41,870 bases of DNA. Origin: Treponema sp. (GTDB taxonomy: Bacteria > Spirochaetota > Spirochaetia > Treponematales > Breznakiellaceae). Made by a program: the position numbers and the translations under genes. This document shows positions 1 to 8,390 of this stretch, piece after piece. Position 1 is the first letter of the stretch. The number at the start of each line of letters is the position of its first letter. Below the pieces are notes generated by a model. It searched no databases and was not told where the DNA came from. It saw only the letters and a list, made by a program, of their open reading frames with translations. The stretch lies in contig WQSW01000013.1 of the NCBI GenBank assembly GCA_009787695.1, positions 12,076 to 53,945 of the forward strand. Reading direction: 5' to 3'.

Positions 1-59
1 TGCATGTATCAATCAGTTTAATGCATGAAAAAGTTTTTTCTGCGATGCACAGGATATAA
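1..59 (+). CDS. ACT-domain protein, UPF0237 family (3' end only)
   Basis: The reading frame is open from the window edge to a TAA at 57-59 and ends in the residues MHEKVFSAMHRI. A C-terminus of the form 'E-x-F-x-AMHRI' is characteristic of the small UPF0237 ACT-domain proteins. That family is commonly encoded directly upstream of UPF0210 (DUF711), which is exactly what follows 18 bases later. Only about 19 codons are visible, so the call rests on the C-terminal signature and the gene pair. The family is presumed to be regulatory through amino-acid binding by its ACT domain; its ligand is not known. Confidence 0.7.
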   Translation, partial: HVSISLMHEKVFSAMHRI

Positions 60-77
60 TCAGGGACTGAAGAAAAG

Positions 78-1439
78 ATGTTATTTACACCGTTTGAAAT
101 TAAAGAAACTGTTGATATGTTTCTTCGCTATAAATTGGATATCCGCGCTATTACCTTAGGTGTTTCTCTTTTAGATTGCATTTGTTCGACAGGGGAGGCT
201 ACACGCAAAAAGATACGGGAAAAACTCTTACGAGTTGCAGGCCCTCTTGTTAAAACAGGCTGTGATATTGAGACCGAATACGGCATTCCGATTATAAATA
301 AAAGAATTTCTGTCACTCCGATTGCAATTGCCGCTTCATCAAGCGATGAAGAAGATTATACCCCTTTTGCAAAAATGTTAGACGAAACTGCAAAAGAGCT
401 TAATGTTGATTTTATCGGAGGATTTTCCGCTCTTGTTCAAAAAGGAATTTCAAGCGGTGATGAAAAGTTAATCCGCTCCCTTCCTTCAGCTTTATCTCAA
501 ACTGAACAAGTCTGCGCTTCTGTTAATGTTGCTTCTTCAAAAAGCGGTATCAACATGGATGCAGTGCGCCTAATGGGACAGACGATAAAAAAAATAGCAG
601 AGGCGACATCTGACAGAGACGGCATAGGCTGCGCAAAACTTGTCGTTTTTTGCAATGCCCCTGAAGATAACCCTTTTATGGCAGGCGCTTTTCACGGAGT
701 GGGGGAGGCGGAAAGCGTTCTTAATGTAGGTGTTTCAGGTCCCGGTGTAATAAAAGCCGCTTTAGAAAATTGCCGCGATGCAAACTTTGATGTGTTAGCC
801 GACACTATTAAAAAGACAGCGTTTAAAATAACACGCATGGGGCAGCTTGTTGGGATGGAGGCTGCAAAACGTATCGGCGTGCCTTTCGGCATTTTAGATT
901 TATCTCTTGCACCGACACCCGCAGTGGGAGATTCAGTTGCCCGCATCCTTGAAGAAATGGGGCTTGAAAGTGCAGGCACACACGGAACGACAGCAGCCCT
1001 TGCAATGTTAACCGATATGGTAAAAAAAGGCGGCATCATGGCATCAACTCATGTGGGCGGTTTCTCCGGCGCTTTTATTCCCGTCTCAGAAGACGAAGGC
1101 ATGGTTGCCGCAGTAAAGAGCGGCTGTCTTTCTTTAGATAAATTGGAAGCGATGACCTGCGTCTGCTCAGTTGGGCTTGATATGATTCCGCTTCCCGGTG
1201 ACACTTCCGCTCAGACGATTTCCGCAATCATCGCAGATGAGATGGCTATCGGTATGGTGAACAATAAAACTACCGCTGTGCGCGTCATCCCTGTTCCCGG
1301 AAAAAAAGCGGGTGAATGGGCAGAGTTCGGGGGTCTCTTGGGCGGCTCTCCTATAATGGCGGTAAACTCTGCAAAGAGCGATATTTTTATAAACCGCGGC
1401 GGAAGGATACCTGCGCCTTTGCATAGCTTTAGGAATTAG
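78..1439 (+). CDS. UPF0210 (DUF711 / 'PFL family') protein
   Basis: This 453-residue protein has the usual full length of UPF0210. The N-terminus ([20 protein letters not shown]) and the glycine-rich C-terminal part ([14 protein letters not shown] near the end) fit the family throughout. The family is named for structural resemblance to the pyruvate formate-lyase barrel, but no reaction is established for it. No signal peptide or membrane segment is seen, so it should be cytoplasmic. It lies 18 bases after the ACT-domain (UPF0237) gene, the standard partner, so the two are likely co-transcribed and may work together. The start at 78 is preceded only by a weak purine stretch (GAAGAAAAG). The family call is confident; the function is unknown. 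Confidence 0.92.
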   Translation: MLFTPFEIKETVDMFLRYKLDIRAITLGVSLLDCICSTGEATRKKIREKLLRVAGPLVKTGCDIETEYGIPIINKRISVTPIAIAASSSDEEDYTPFAKMLDETAKELNVDFIGGFSALVQKGISSGDEKLIRSLPSALSQTEQVCASVNVASSKSGINMDAVRLMGQTIKKIAEATSDRDGIGCAKLVVFCNAPEDNPFMAGAFHGVGEAESVLNVGVSGPGVIKAALENCRDANFDVLADTIKKTAFKITRMGQLVGMEAAKRIGVPFGILDLSLAPTPAVGDSVARILEEMGLESAGTHGTTAALAMLTDMVKKGGIMASTHVGGFSGAFIPVSEDEGMVAAVKSGCLSLDKLEAMTCVCSVGLDMIPLPGDTSAQTISAIIADEMAIGMVNNKTTAVRVIPVPGKKAGEWAEFGGLLGGSPIMAVNSAKSDIFINRGGRIPAPLHSFRN

Positions 1440-1491
1440 ATTTAAACAGGTTTTTACCCTTATTTTTTCACAAAATTGCTGCTTTTTTACC

Positions 1492-1520
1492 TTGATTTTT
1501 TGTTATTTACCTGCTATTAT
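1492..1520 (+). promoter_or_regulatory. Sigma-70-type promoter for the AAA/DUF4143 gene
   Basis: A -35 box TTGATT (1492-1497) is followed after exactly 17 bases by a -10 box TATTAT (1515-1520). Transcription would begin near 1527, about 15 bases before the ATG at 1542. This rules out the longer reading that would begin at 1476, upstream of the promoter. Confidence 0.65.
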
Positions 1521-1541
1521 TACCCTTATAATTTGATAGTT

Positions 1542-2873
1542 ATGAAAAATGAGTATTTTAAGAGAAATATTGACGCTGTTTTGGCTTTTTGGGTTCAAGA
1601 AGAGGGGAGGAAACCCCTTTTACTTAGGGGGGCAAGGCAGGTTGGGAAAACATCTGCTGTAAGGGCGCTCGGTAAAAAATTCAAATTTTATGTTGAAATT
1701 AACTTTGATGATGATAAAGAAGCATGTGAATTTTTTAAAATGAATCTTGACCCTGCACAAATATGCAGCCGTCTATCTGTTTATGTGCAGACTCCGATTA
1801 TACCGGGAGAGACGCTTATATTTTTTGATGAGGTTCAAAGCTGTGTTGATGTAATTAAGTCATTAAGATATTTTTATGAAAAATATCCTGCTCAGCATAT
1901 TATTGCAGCAGGCTCGCTTCTAGAATTTGCACTCGATGAAATTCCGTCATTTGGTGTCGGCAGGCTTCATTCTGAATTTATGTATCCGTTTTCATTCTAT
2001 GAATTCTTGGAAGCATCAGGCGAAGAAATGTTATCTGATGCATGCAAAAACGCAGATCCGGAAAACCCGCTGCCTGAACCTATTCACAAGAAATTAATAG
2101 ATCGCTTTAAAGTTTTTCTGCTTGTCGGCGGTATGCCTGAAGCGGTTGCCGGTTTTCTGCAAACCAAAAACTTACTTGATAGTCAAAAAATAATTGAAGA
2201 TATAATAAATACATTCAGAGATGATTTTTCAAAATACCGCAAAAGAATGCCTTCTTTAATTTTAAATGAAGTTTTTGAATCGGTGATGTATCAAGTGCAG
2301 GGAAAATTTATTTATGAACATGCAGCGGTTGAAACGGGAAATGCAAGAGTTAAACAAGCGTTAGAGATGCTTATCATGGCAGGGCTTGCCATTCCTGTCA
2401 CGCATAGTGCTGCCAACGGTATACCTATAGGAGCTGAGATTAATCCTAAATACAGAAGGATAATTCCCTGCGATACAGGTATTTTTCTTCATATACTCGG
2501 CATCGATGTTTCAAAAATTCTTTTAACAGAAGATTTTAAAACTATTAATCAGGGAGCTTTAGCTGAAATATTTGCCGGTCTTGAATTGCTGAAAAGCGGG
2601 CGAACCCATGCTCAGAGGCAATTATATTGCTGGAGCAGGGAAAAAGCGCAAAGCAGCGCGCAGATTGATTATCTTATTCAGCGTGGAACATCAATTATTC
2701 CCATTGAAGTAAAATCAGGCACTCAGGGCGGAATGAAGAGTCTTGATATATTCATGAAAGAAAAAAATATTACACACGGTATCAGAACTTCTCTTGAAAA
2801 TTTCGCCAAAAAAGAAAAGTTTGATATTATACCGTTGTATGCGATCTCGAATCTGTATAATAATGAGATATGA
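1542..2873 (+). CDS. AAA-type ATPase with C-terminal DUF4143 domain
   Basis: This 443-residue protein belongs to the widespread AAA/DUF4143 family. The N-terminal P-loop ATPase shows Walker A GARQVGKT near residue 30 and a Walker B-like LIFFDEVQS near residue 105. The C-terminal DUF4143 region ends in IDYLIQRG ... IPIEVKSG, an arrangement resembling the D-(E/Q)xK core of PD-(D/E)XK nuclease folds. Cellular roles of the family are not established; members are often scattered and prone to transfer. I chose ATG 1542 because the promoter at 1492-1520 lies inside the longer open frame (from 1476), and because residues added by that frame are hydrophobic and unlike the family start. The stop overlaps the DUF362 start by four bases (ATGA), so translation of the two is probably coupled. 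Confidence 0.85.
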   Translation: MKNEYFKRNIDAVLAFWVQEEGRKPLLLRGARQVGKTSAVRALGKKFKFYVEINFDDDKEACEFFKMNLDPAQICSRLSVYVQTPIIPGETLIFFDEVQSCVDVIKSLRYFYEKYPAQHIIAAGSLLEFALDEIPSFGVGRLHSEFMYPFSFYEFLEASGEEMLSDACKNADPENPLPEPIHKKLIDRFKVFLLVGGMPEAVAGFLQTKNLLDSQKIIEDIINTFRDDFSKYRKRMPSLILNEVFESVMYQVQGKFIYEHAAVETGNARVKQALEMLIMAGLAIPVTHSAANGIPIGAEINPKYRRIIPCDTGIFLHILGIDVSKILLTEDFKTINQGALAEIFAGLELLKSGRTHAQRQLYCWSREKAQSSAQIDYLIQRGTSIIPIEVKSGTQGGMKSLDIFMKEKNITHGIRTSLENFAKKEKFDIIPLYAISNLYNNEI

Positions 2874-3925
2874 TTACAATAAACTACGGAAAAGATTATA
2901 CTAAAACAACTTCTGATACTCTTGCCGCTTCTGATATAAAAATATATTTACAAAAAGATTTTTCTGTTTCCATAAAACCTAACCTTGTTGTAGAACGCCC
3001 TGCAAGCGGCGGAGCGACTACGCATCCTGAAGTAATAGAAGGAATCATTTTATTTTTAAAAGATTTTGGAATAAAAAATATTAAAATAATTGAAAATTCA
3101 GCTTGCGGTCATAATACAAAAATGGCATTCAAAGCTTGCGGTTATGAAATACTGCATAAAAAATACGGCGTTGCGCTTATTGATTTAAAAGATGATAATT
3201 TTATTTCTCTTAAACATGACGGTATTGATTATAAAATAAGCGAGTTAGCTTTAAAAAGTGATTTTTTGATTAACGTTCCTGTTTTAAAAGCACATTGCCA
3301 GACAAAAATGACCTGCTGTATGAAAAATTTAAAAGGCTGTATGCCGCAAAGTGAAATGAGGCGTTTTCATGCGCTCGGTCTTAATAAACCAATTGCAGGA
3401 TTAAACTTCCTTTTAAAAACTCATTTTTGTGTGGCAGACGGCATCTGCGGCGATCTTAGTTTTGAAGAAGGCGGAACTCCTGTAGAAGCAAACCGCATAA
3501 TAACAGGGCAAAACCCCTTGTTTGTAGATTCATACTGCGCGCAGCTTATCGGTTACAACCCCGATGATATAGGTTATTTATCTTACGGTAAAAAATTAGG
3601 AATAGGCGAATATTTTTCACAGAAAACCAAAGTAACGGAACTAAACGCCGATCAAAAACCTGTTTGTCAAATAAAAAGCGATAGGATTGCAGATAAATAC
3701 CGCAGCCTTATAGAAGAAGATTGTGCCTGTTCGGTGTGTTATGCATCTTTAATTTTTGCATTGCATCGCAAAGGCGGTATCATAAGCGGGAAAAAAATAT
3801 GTATAGGGCAGGGTTTTAAAGGAAAGAGCGGCGGCTGTCTTGGTATAGGTAATTGCACAAAAGGTTTTAAAAAATATGTAAAAGGCTGTCCTCCAAAAGC
3901 TGCGGATATTTTGGCGTTTTTATAA
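2870..3925 (+). CDS. DUF362 domain protein with a C-terminal cysteine cluster (possible Fe-S protein)
   Basis: This 351-residue protein matches DUF362: the early segment SIKPNLV, the central DFLINVPVLKAHCQTKMTCC and the following GC-rich-residue loop NLKGCMP are typical. After the DUF362 core there is a cysteine-rich tail with C285-A-C287-x2-C290, C311, C323-x5-C329 and a terminal GCPP (C340). That number and spacing suggest an iron-sulfur cluster site, although the spacing is not a standard ferredoxin CxxCxxC. DUF362 proteins are common in anaerobes, often fused to ferredoxin modules; their reaction is not established. The gene overlaps the preceding ATPase by four bases, an odd but probably operonic partner. 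No signal peptide is seen. Confidence 0.82.
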   Translation: MITINYGKDYTKTTSDTLAASDIKIYLQKDFSVSIKPNLVVERPASGGATTHPEVIEGIILFLKDFGIKNIKIIENSACGHNTKMAFKACGYEILHKKYGVALIDLKDDNFISLKHDGIDYKISELALKSDFLINVPVLKAHCQTKMTCCMKNLKGCMPQSEMRRFHALGLNKPIAGLNFLLKTHFCVADGICGDLSFEEGGTPVEANRIITGQNPLFVDSYCAQLIGYNPDDIGYLSYGKKLGIGEYFSQKTKVTELNADQKPVCQIKSDRIADKYRSLIEEDCACSVCYASLIFALHRKGGIISGKKICIGQGFKGKSGGCLGIGNCTKGFKKYVKGCPPKAADILAFL

Positions 3926-3959
3926 AACTAATATTTTTAAAAGATGGTATAATAAAAAT

Positions 3960-4760
3960 ATGGATAAAATAAAATTTGAAGAATATTTAAATTATCAGCC
4001 CAAAAAATATGAAAACGCTTTATATTATACAATGAATTTATTTTATATCTCAAGTTGTATAATTTTAATGATATTATCATGGAAATATTTTCCTGTAGTA
4101 CAAAATATAATCTTTAATAAAGAGAATGATATTGTTTTCTCATTGTATTCAGTAGGTATTTTTTCTATTGCTTTATTCTTTTTAGCAATAGTTGTAAATT
4201 ATTTTATTTTTTATAAAATATTTTCATTAATTAAAGATTTTAAAAGAACAGTTATATATTATGATATACTAGGATCGAAAACAAGAGATTATAATATTTA
4301 CTTAAAGAAAGATAAAGCAAGTATTATTTTTATTATTGTTCTAATTGTTTTATCGTTGTTTTTTATACTTACTTCCATGTTTGTGCATTTAAGAATGAAC
4401 GATACAGGAATATATTATAATAAAATGTTTAATTTCAAAGAACAATATTACAGCTGGAGTGAATTAAAATCAGTATCAATTTATCCTAAAATTTCCAGAG
4501 GTAAAAATAAAAATTTATCCCCCGAATTTATTTTAGAGTTCGCAGAAAAGAAAATAGATATTTGGGACGGCGCAGGTCTTGGCTCTCCTGATGCTGATAT
4601 ATTAATAAAAACAATAAAAATGATAAATAAAAATACATCTTTAAAAATAAATAAAACAAGTGAATTTAACGATGAAGTGTTGGATTTATTATATAATAGT
4701 TCAACAAAAACGAAAAGAAATAATATAATTAAAGTTTTTGATTATTTAAATAAAATGTAA
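3960..4760 (+). CDS. AT-rich membrane protein of unknown function, three predicted TM segments
   Basis: I do not recognise this 266-residue protein as a named family. Three hydrophobic segments lie at about residues 25-45, 58-85 and 120-142. The remaining soluble half begins with a pattern (NDTGIYY ... YYSWSELKSVSIYP) reminiscent of bacterial PH-like domains, which often follow membrane hairpins; this resemblance is weak. The gene is visibly more AT-rich than its neighbours, with long A/T codon runs, which could mean recent acquisition. A perfect TATAAT (3948-3953) ends six bases before the ATG, and there is no Shine-Dalgarno sequence, so the mRNA may be leaderless. It ends seven bases from the converging ABC transporter gene. 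Confidence 0.6.
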   Translation: MDKIKFEEYLNYQPKKYENALYYTMNLFYISSCIILMILSWKYFPVVQNIIFNKENDIVFSLYSVGIFSIALFFLAIVVNYFIFYKIFSLIKDFKRTVIYYDILGSKTRDYNIYLKKDKASIIFIIVLIVLSLFFILTSMFVHLRMNDTGIYYNKMFNFKEQYYSWSELKSVSIYPKISRGKNKNLSPEFILEFAEKKIDIWDGAGLGSPDADILIKTIKMINKNTSLKINKTSEFNDEVLDLLYNSSTKTKRNNIIKVFDYLNKM

Positions 4761-4767
4761 AAAAATA

Positions 4768-6573
4768 TTATTCTTTGTACTGAGCCAAACATAAATCATA
4801 ATACCTGCCTTTAAGAGCCATCAGCTCTTCATGAGTGCCGCTTTCAACAATTTCTCCGTCAGAGATAAACAAAATTTTAGTGCAGTTTCTAATCGTAGAA
4901 AGACGGTGTGCAATTATAAAAGAAGTGCGTCCTTTCATGAGTGTTCGGATTCCCTCCTGCACAAGCTGTTCTGTACTTGTGTCGATACTGCTTGTCGCTT
5001 CATCTAGGATTAAAATTCTCGGATTGGAAATAAGTGTGCGTGTGAAAGCCAAAAGCTGCCGCTCTCCTGAAGAAATGCCGCCGCCTCTTTCTGTAATTTC
5101 TGTGTCGTAGCCTTGAGGAAGTTTTTCTATAAAGTGGTTTGCACCTAATGTTTTTGCTGTTGCGCGTATTTCTTCGTCTGTGGCATGAAGTTTCCCGTAA
5201 CGGATGTTATCTGCAATAGTTCCTGTAAATAAAAAACTGTCCTGCAGCATAATACCCATTTGGCTTCTTAGCGAGTGAAGCGTTACTTTCATTATGTCCT
5301 GTCCGTCAACTAAAATCTGCCCTTCTTCGATATTATAAAAACGTGAAAGAAGATTAACTATTGTTGTTTTTCCGGCACCTGTAGGACCTACAATTGCAAT
5401 ACTTTGCCCGGGATGAGCGTTAAAACTAATATTTTTAAGGATTTTTCGCTTCCCGTCATAACTAAAAAAAACATTTTTAAATTCAACATGCCCTCTTACA
5501 AAAGGAAAAGCTGTCGCATTCGGGACATCTTGTATCGTTATAGGCTCTGCGATTGTATCAAAAATCCTGTCAAGATACGCCATCGCTGTTATAAATGTAT
5601 TATAAATATTTGCAAGGTTAATAATCGGCTGCCAGAAACGCCATGCATAATTTCCCATAACAAGCAGCATTCCAAAACTTGCCATAGGGTTCATCCAGTA
5701 TACCCCCATAATATATACAAATGACCATACAAGCTGGCTTATCGATTCTGTGGAAAACCAAACCGTGTTGGAAATATAAATCGCTTTCATCCATGCATGA
5801 TTGCGCTCTTCTGTAAGGTTGCTCATAATATCAAGATTTGTTTTTTGTCTGTCAAAAGCCTGCGTTACGCGCACACCGTCAATCGATTCCTGAACATAGG
5901 CGTTTAAGTTTGCCCCTTTATTGCTGACAGCCTGCCAAGCGCGTCTTTGTGCAGGTTTTATAGTCCAAATAAAAAGCGCAAGAAGCGGAAGACCGATAAC
6001 TGTCACCGTTGCTAAATGAGGATCAACTTGATACATAAAGAAAATAATAAAAAATATATTCAACACTTCTATTACAAAGTTAATAATCCCGTTTGATAAA
6101 GCATCAGATACGCTGTTTACATAGGGAACGACACGCACAAATATTTTGCCGTGAGGTCTTGAGTCAAAAAAATTAAAAGATAATTTTTGTAAATGAGCAA
6201 ATAAATCCTGCCTTATATCATGAATGATACCTGCTCCTGCTTTTGCAACAAGAATATTTCTGATTGTGCTTAACGCAACGCTGATAATAATAGAAGCTGT
6301 TAAATACACTCCCATCATGAAAAGTTGTTTTACATCTTTATTGGGGACAGCTTCATCTAAAGCTGTTTTTATAAAAAGAGGTCCGACAAGGGATGCGATA
6401 CTTGAAAGAATACTGAAAATCAAAGAAAGTTTTAAATGCCCTTGCGCTTTAATTAAATATCCTAAAACACGCTTTACATTAAAAAGACTTACCTTCTCGT
6501 CAAGGTATTCGTCAACATCATAACGGTTGCGTTCTTTGGCGGTTTTTTGTTCGCGTTTTTTCCTCCAAAACAT
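4768..6573 (-). CDS. ABC exporter half-transporter, subunit with the catalytic Walker B (heterodimer partner B)
   Basis: This 601-residue protein has an N-terminal exporter membrane domain (six TM segments, about residues 40-330) and a C-terminal ATPase. Walker A is GPTGAGKTT (near 399), Walker B ILILDEATSS (near 521) with the catalytic Glu, and the switch His is in FIIAHRLS (near 552). Its signature motif is degenerate, ISSGE instead of LSGGQ. The partner encoded immediately upstream has the opposite pattern, so the two should form a heterodimer with one competent and one degenerate ATP site, like the TM287/288 and BmrC/BmrD exporters. The start ATG directly follows the partner's TAA; a GGAGGG inside the partner's end serves as its ribosome binding site. 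The substrate is unknown; drugs, lipids or peptides are possible. Confidence 0.92.
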   Translation of the reverse strand: MFWRKKREQKTAKERNRYDVDEYLDEKVSLFNVKRVLGYLIKAQGHLKLSLIFSILSSIASLVGPLFIKTALDEAVPNKDVKQLFMMGVYLTASIIISVALSTIRNILVAKAGAGIIHDIRQDLFAHLQKLSFNFFDSRPHGKIFVRVVPYVNSVSDALSNGIINFVIEVLNIFFIIFFMYQVDPHLATVTVIGLPLLALFIWTIKPAQRRAWQAVSNKGANLNAYVQESIDGVRVTQAFDRQKTNLDIMSNLTEERNHAWMKAIYISNTVWFSTESISQLVWSFVYIMGVYWMNPMASFGMLLVMGNYAWRFWQPIINLANIYNTFITAMAYLDRIFDTIAEPITIQDVPNATAFPFVRGHVEFKNVFFSYDGKRKILKNISFNAHPGQSIAIVGPTGAGKTTIVNLLSRFYNIEEGQILVDGQDIMKVTLHSLRSQMGIMLQDSFLFTGTIADNIRYGKLHATDEEIRATAKTLGANHFIEKLPQGYDTEITERGGGISSGERQLLAFTRTLISNPRILILDEATSSIDTSTEQLVQEGIRTLMKGRTSFIIAHRLSTIRNCTKILFISDGEIVESGTHEELMALKGRYYDLCLAQYKE

Positions 6574-8325
6574 TTATCTGCCCTCCGCCGATAATGCTTC
6601 GATACCCGAATTATGCTGCAAGGTCCAAATATTATGGTAAAAACCTTTCTGTGCCAATAATTCGCTGTGGTTTCCCCTTTCTATGATACGTCCCTTATCC
6701 ATTACAAGAATCATATCTGCCTTTCTAAATGAAGAAATCCTCTGCGCTATAATAATTTTTGTGCAGGGGAAATCAAGATTTTCAAGCTGCTTTTGGATAA
6801 ACTGTTCTGTCTCGCTGTCTACAGAAGAAGTGGTGTCGTCTAACACAAGAATGGAAGGCTCTGTTGCAAGCGCACGTGCGAGCGCAATTCTTTGACGCTG
6901 CCCGCCTGAAATTCCAACCCCTCTTTCTCCGACAAGAGTATCATAACCGTCGCTCATTTCATTTATAAAACTGTCTGCATCAGATTGAACTGCACGTTTG
7001 CGAATCGTTTCATCATCAAGATCGGGTCTGCCGTAAGAAATATTTCCTTTCGCAGAATCGGAAAATAAAAACACATCCTGCATTGCAAGCCCTATATGCC
7101 GCCTTAGCGAAGACAGAGTATAACGCCTTATATCTTCGCCGTCTAAAAGTACTGCCCCGTAATCCGGTTCATAAAAACGAGCAAGAAGATTGATGATTGA
7201 TGTTTTTCCCGCTCCCGTACTGCCGAGTATTCCGACAGTAGAGCCTGCTTCTATAGTAAAATTTATATCTTCAAGAATGACATTATCTTTTATGGAAAGT
7301 TTTATATCTCTGAACTCAATTTTACCGAGAGGCTTTTGCGTAAGTTCAACAGCTCCTGCAATATCGCTAATACCTTTTGGAGATTCCACAACTTCGCGTA
7401 TCATCTGTCCCGCTGACGTATAACGTTCCAAATCTGCCAAAAGAGGACCTAGCATCCACATCGGCATGGAGAGAGCCCATGTAAGAGAAGAGAACGCCAT
7501 ATATTCGCCGGGTGTCATCCATTCTTTGATAAGAAAAAAACCTCCTACGACAAGCATGATCACCATTAAAAGCTGGCTTGCAGTTTCCAGCCACGGCTGA
7601 TATTTCGCTACGATAAGGGCGTTTTCACAGCTTATATCGCGGAAGTCGGCATTTTGTTTTTCAACTTTTTCTTTTTCATGTTCTTCGCGTGCAAAAGCTT
7701 TTACAACGCGGTTTCCGTCAATATTTTCTTTTACGGCATTTCCCAAATCTGTAAGTTTTTCTCTTAGCATCATAAAACGAGGGCGCAATGTTTTTACAAA
7801 TCTTCTGCTTATAAAAAGAATAAAAGGCGTTACGGCAACAAGGCACAAAGCCAACTGCCAGTTAATAAAAAGATAGAAAATAAAAGTTGCCGCAAAGAGT
7901 GCAATCATCCCGATAAATTGATAAGAAACCCACGCTACTGTATGACGCAATCTATCAAGGTCTTGCGTCATGCGCGTCATTAAATTTCCTGTAGGGAAAA
8001 GCCCTAAAAAACGGAAATCCTGCCACTGGACTGTTTCGTACATATCGCGCCTTATGCGTGTCATTACATCGGTGCTTGCGATTTCCATCATTATTATCTG
8101 AAGATAATTAAGACCAAGCCGTACAAGCTGAACTATCATCATGATGATAAGCAGTTTGATAAGAGGAGAAGAATTTTGCGGGATAATCACTTCATCAATT
8201 ATTCTTTGTCCCAACATTGGGTTGATGACGCGCATTGCCGCTGTAAAAATGGTTATGAAAAGACCGCCTAAAAATACAGCCCGTCTGCCTTTCATGTAGT
8301 TCCATACCCAGACTATCTGTTGCAT
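6574..8325 (-). CDS. ABC exporter half-transporter, degenerate-site subunit (heterodimer partner A)
   Basis: This 583-residue protein has an exporter membrane domain followed by an ATPase. Walker A is GSTGAGKTS (near 371) and the signature ISGGQ (near 475) is canonical. The Walker B reads ILVLDDTTSS, with Asp replacing the catalytic Glu, and the switch position reads IIIAQRIS, with Gln replacing His. These are the marks of the degenerate subunit of heterodimeric exporters; its good signature completes the competent site formed with the Walker motifs of the downstream subunit. The start ATG is preceded by AAAGGA at suitable spacing. The gene follows the radical SAM gene by 65 bases, with no small peptide gene in the gap, and is immediately followed by its partner. 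Confidence 0.92.
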   Translation of the reverse strand: MQQIVWVWNYMKGRRAVFLGGLFITIFTAAMRVINPMLGQRIIDEVIIPQNSSPLIKLLIIMMIVQLVRLGLNYLQIIMMEIASTDVMTRIRRDMYETVQWQDFRFLGLFPTGNLMTRMTQDLDRLRHTVAWVSYQFIGMIALFAATFIFYLFINWQLALCLVAVTPFILFISRRFVKTLRPRFMMLREKLTDLGNAVKENIDGNRVVKAFAREEHEKEKVEKQNADFRDISCENALIVAKYQPWLETASQLLMVIMLVVGGFFLIKEWMTPGEYMAFSSLTWALSMPMWMLGPLLADLERYTSAGQMIREVVESPKGISDIAGAVELTQKPLGKIEFRDIKLSIKDNVILEDINFTIEAGSTVGILGSTGAGKTSIINLLARFYEPDYGAVLLDGEDIRRYTLSSLRRHIGLAMQDVFLFSDSAKGNISYGRPDLDDETIRKRAVQSDADSFINEMSDGYDTLVGERGVGISGGQRQRIALARALATEPSILVLDDTTSSVDSETEQFIQKQLENLDFPCTKIIIAQRISSFRKADMILVMDKGRIIERGNHSELLAQKGFYHNIWTLQHNSGIEALSAEGR

Positions 8326-8390
8326 GATGTTCCTTTGCGGATATTATGAAGTTTTTGTAAAATTTTAACAAGAGGATATTAATAAAATTT

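Noticed and set aside
692-1424. Minus-strand open frames inside the UPF0210 gene
   Set aside because: UPF0210 is conserved through this region; the antisense frames are composition shadows.
1476-1541. Longer start for the AAA/DUF4143 ATPase
   Set aside because: A good promoter (TTGATT-17-TATTAT) lies at 1492-1520 within this stretch, and the added residues are unlike the family N-terminus.
8326-8390. Possible RiPP precursor peptide gene between the radical SAM gene and the exporter
   Set aside because: The 65-base gap contains no usable start with an open frame on the coding strand; no precursor is visible after fba either.
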